From Candidatus Rokubacteria bacterium RIFCSPLOWO2_02_FULL_72_37 (GTDB lineage Bacteria > Methylomirabilota > Methylomirabilia > Rokubacteriales > CSP1-6), in contig MGCE01000018.1 of NCBI GenBank assembly GCA_001790315.1, forward strand, positions 1 through 8,078: a stretch of 8,078 bases of DNA, in the 5' to 3' direction. Within the stretch, counting starts at the first letter, position 1. Every line of letters begins with the position of its first letter. This document shows positions 7,025 through 8,078 of this stretch, in pieces. Below the pieces are notes generated by a model that saw nothing but the letters and a program-made list of their open reading frames with translations, was not told where the DNA came from and searched no databases. Position numbers and translations under genes: made by a program.

Positions 7025-7398
7025 CGCCGGGAGTCGAGAGCCTCGTGCAGAAGGGACGCCGCAGCCTGGACGCGGCCGGGAGGCTGCTCCGCGACGGGGA
7101 CCACGATTTCGCCGCGTCGCGCGCGTACTACGCGATGCTCTATCACGCGGAGGCCCTGCTCCTGTCGGGAGGGTTCGAGGCGGACTCCCACGCGGGTGTC
7201 ATCGCGCTGCTCCACCGGGAATTCGTCAGGACGGGCAAGCTGGATCATGCCCAGGCCGCTGCCCTCGAGCGGGCCTGGAAGGAGCGCGGCCAGGCCGACG
7301 ACGAGGCCGGCACGGAGTTCACCGAGGCGCGGGCCCGGCAGTCCGTGGAACGGGCGGAAGCCTTCCTGCGCGCGGCGGAGGTCCTGCTGCCTTCGTAA
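7021..7398 (+). CDS. HEPN domain-containing protein, probable toxin partner of the fused MNT domain
   Basis: This small 125-residue, mostly helical protein belongs to the HEPN group found beside MNT genes, where HEPN is the toxin (often an RNase) and MNT the antitoxin. Family marks are FAASRAYYAMLYHAEALLL (30-48), SHAGVIALLHREFVRTG (56-72) and ERGQADDEAG (88-97), the last matching a common R-x-x-A-D pattern. The canonical RNase motif R-x4-6-H is not exact: R34 and H42 are separated by seven residues, so RNase activity is uncertain. The ATG overlaps the upstream stop as ATGA, so translation is probably coupled to the restriction subunit. The length is normal for the family (about 120-135) and the gene looks intact. 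Its stop lies one base from the stop of the convergent oxidoreductase gene, leaving no room for a separate terminator. Confidence 0.85.
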   Translation: MTPGVESLVQKGRRSLDAAGRLLRDGDHDFAASRAYYAMLYHAEALLLSGGFEADSHAGVIALLHREFVRTGKLDHAQAAALERAWKERGQADDEAGTEFTEARARQSVERAEAFLRAAEVLLPS

Positions 7399-7399
7399 G

Positions 7400-8078
7400 T
7401 CAGATCTTCGGGCGCACGTCCTTCGCGAAGCGGGTGTAGATGGCGGTGAGGTCCTCGAGGTCGCGGATCCGCGACTCGAGGATCACGTGGCCCACGCCGA
7501 GCTCCTGCAGGGCGCGGAGCTCGGCGACCAGCGGGTCGGCGTCCTGGCGCGCGGGCAGACCGAGGCGCGCGCTGATCGTGAGCGATGCCGGGGTGCGCCC
7601 CGCGCGGCGGCAGGCCTCCGCGAGATCACCCATGCTCTTCTTCATCTCCGCCGCGCTCGTGAAGGCGGCGTGCCAGCCGTCGCCGAGCTCGGCGACCCTC
7701 TGGAGCGCGCGGGGGGTGTGCCCGCCGATCCAGATCGGGATCGTGCCCTGCGCGGGCTTGGGCGCCATGCCGACCGGCTCGAAGCTCAGGAACTCGCCGC
7801 GGTGCTCGACGCGTTCCTCGCGCCAGCAGGCGCGCATCACGCGGATGGCCTCGTCGCTCCACGCGCCCCGCCGCGCGTACGGCACGCCCAGCAGCTCGAT
7901 CTCCTCCTTCATCCAGCCGACGCCGGCGCCCACGATCACGCGGCCGGGCGCCAGGTGGTCGAGCGTCGCGAGCATCTTCGCGGCCAGCAGCGGATGGCGA
8001 TGCGGCAGCACCAGCACCGTGGTGCCGATGCGGACGCGCTCGGTCGCGCCCGCGACGAGGGCGAGGGTGACCAGCGGC
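7400..8078 (-). CDS. LLM-class (luciferase-like) F420-dependent oxidoreductase, C-terminal part (partial at right edge)
   Basis: The minus-strand frame runs from the window edge (first full codon at 8077) to a TGA at 7402-7400, giving 225 residues; the N-terminus lies outside. The visible start reads PLVTLALVAGATERVRIGTT, followed by LPHRHPLLAAKMLATLDHL, GVGWMKEEIELLGVPYARRG, PIWIGGHTPRALQRVAELGD and GWHAAF. These are the typical segments of the TIM-barrel luciferase-like monooxygenase superfamily, in the style of TIGR03619 F420-dependent enzymes. Such proteins use F420H2 or a flavin to reduce or oxidise small organic substrates; the substrate cannot be told from sequence. An internal GTG at 8017 could be misread as the start, but homology continues upstream of it. 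The gene converges on the HEPN gene, and there is no sign that it belongs to the defence locus. Confidence 0.92.
   Translation of the reverse strand, partial: PLVTLALVAGATERVRIGTTVLVLPHRHPLLAAKMLATLDHLAPGRVIVGAGVGWMKEEIELLGVPYARRGAWSDEAIRVMRACWREERVEHRGEFLSFEPVGMAPKPAQGTIPIWIGGHTPRALQRVAELGDGWHAAFTSAAEMKKSMGDLAEACRRAGRTPASLTISARLGLPARQDADPLVAELRALQELGVGHVILESRIRDLEDLTAIYTRFAKDVRPKI

Noticed and set aside
6729..7439. GTG at 6729 as a separate start for an MNT gene
   Set aside because: It is out of frame with the MNT coding sequence (offset by one base), so it cannot produce the MNT domain.

Overview
The window comes from a high-GC bacterium. Sampled 60-base lines run 68-75% G+C, with GTG as well as ATG starts. 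A DUF222-type HNH endonuclease and a luciferase-like (F420-type) oxidoreductase flank a restriction locus. This gene mix resembles uncultured soil lineages such as Candidatus Rokubacteria or high-GC Deltaproteobacteria-like genomes. That placement is an impression from memory of similar proteins, not a proof.

Layout. (1) 1-849, minus strand: the N-terminal 283 residues of a DUF222/13E12-family HNH endonuclease, running off the left edge. It carries three copies of a 16-base palindromic repeat that encodes VPAGT in frame. (2) 850-1114: a divergent intergenic region with a good Shine-Dalgarno for the leftward gene and a possible leaderless start for the rightward operon. (3) 1115-7398, plus strand: a tight three-gene operon. 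The first gene is a beta-class N6-adenine DNA methyltransferase of type III Mod character. The second, 3 bases downstream, is a 1069-residue restriction subunit with SF2 helicase and PD-(D/E)xK nuclease, extended at its C-terminus by a complete-looking minimal nucleotidyltransferase (MNT) domain. The third is a HEPN-domain protein whose ATG overlaps the stop of the second gene (ATGA). (4) 7400-8078, minus strand: the C-terminal 225 residues of an LLM-class oxidoreductase, convergent with the HEPN gene with one base between the two stop codons.

How the genes may work together. Mod and Res form a type III-like restriction-modification pair, most like the BPTD_3080-family endonuclease and its partner methylase. 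MNT and HEPN normally form a two-gene toxin-antitoxin pair, in which the MNT antitoxin modifies or restrains the HEPN toxin. Here the antitoxin half is covalently part of the restriction enzyme and the toxin is translationally coupled to it. The main hypothesis is a guarded restriction system: if a phage inhibits or destroys the restriction complex, the HEPN protein loses its restraint and acts as a second line of defence. The fusion is visible in the sequence; the guard function is inference.

A second signal is a lower-GC segment (about 55% by hand count) inside the methyltransferase. It covers the target-recognition region and motif I, consistent with replacement of the specificity module by recombination.
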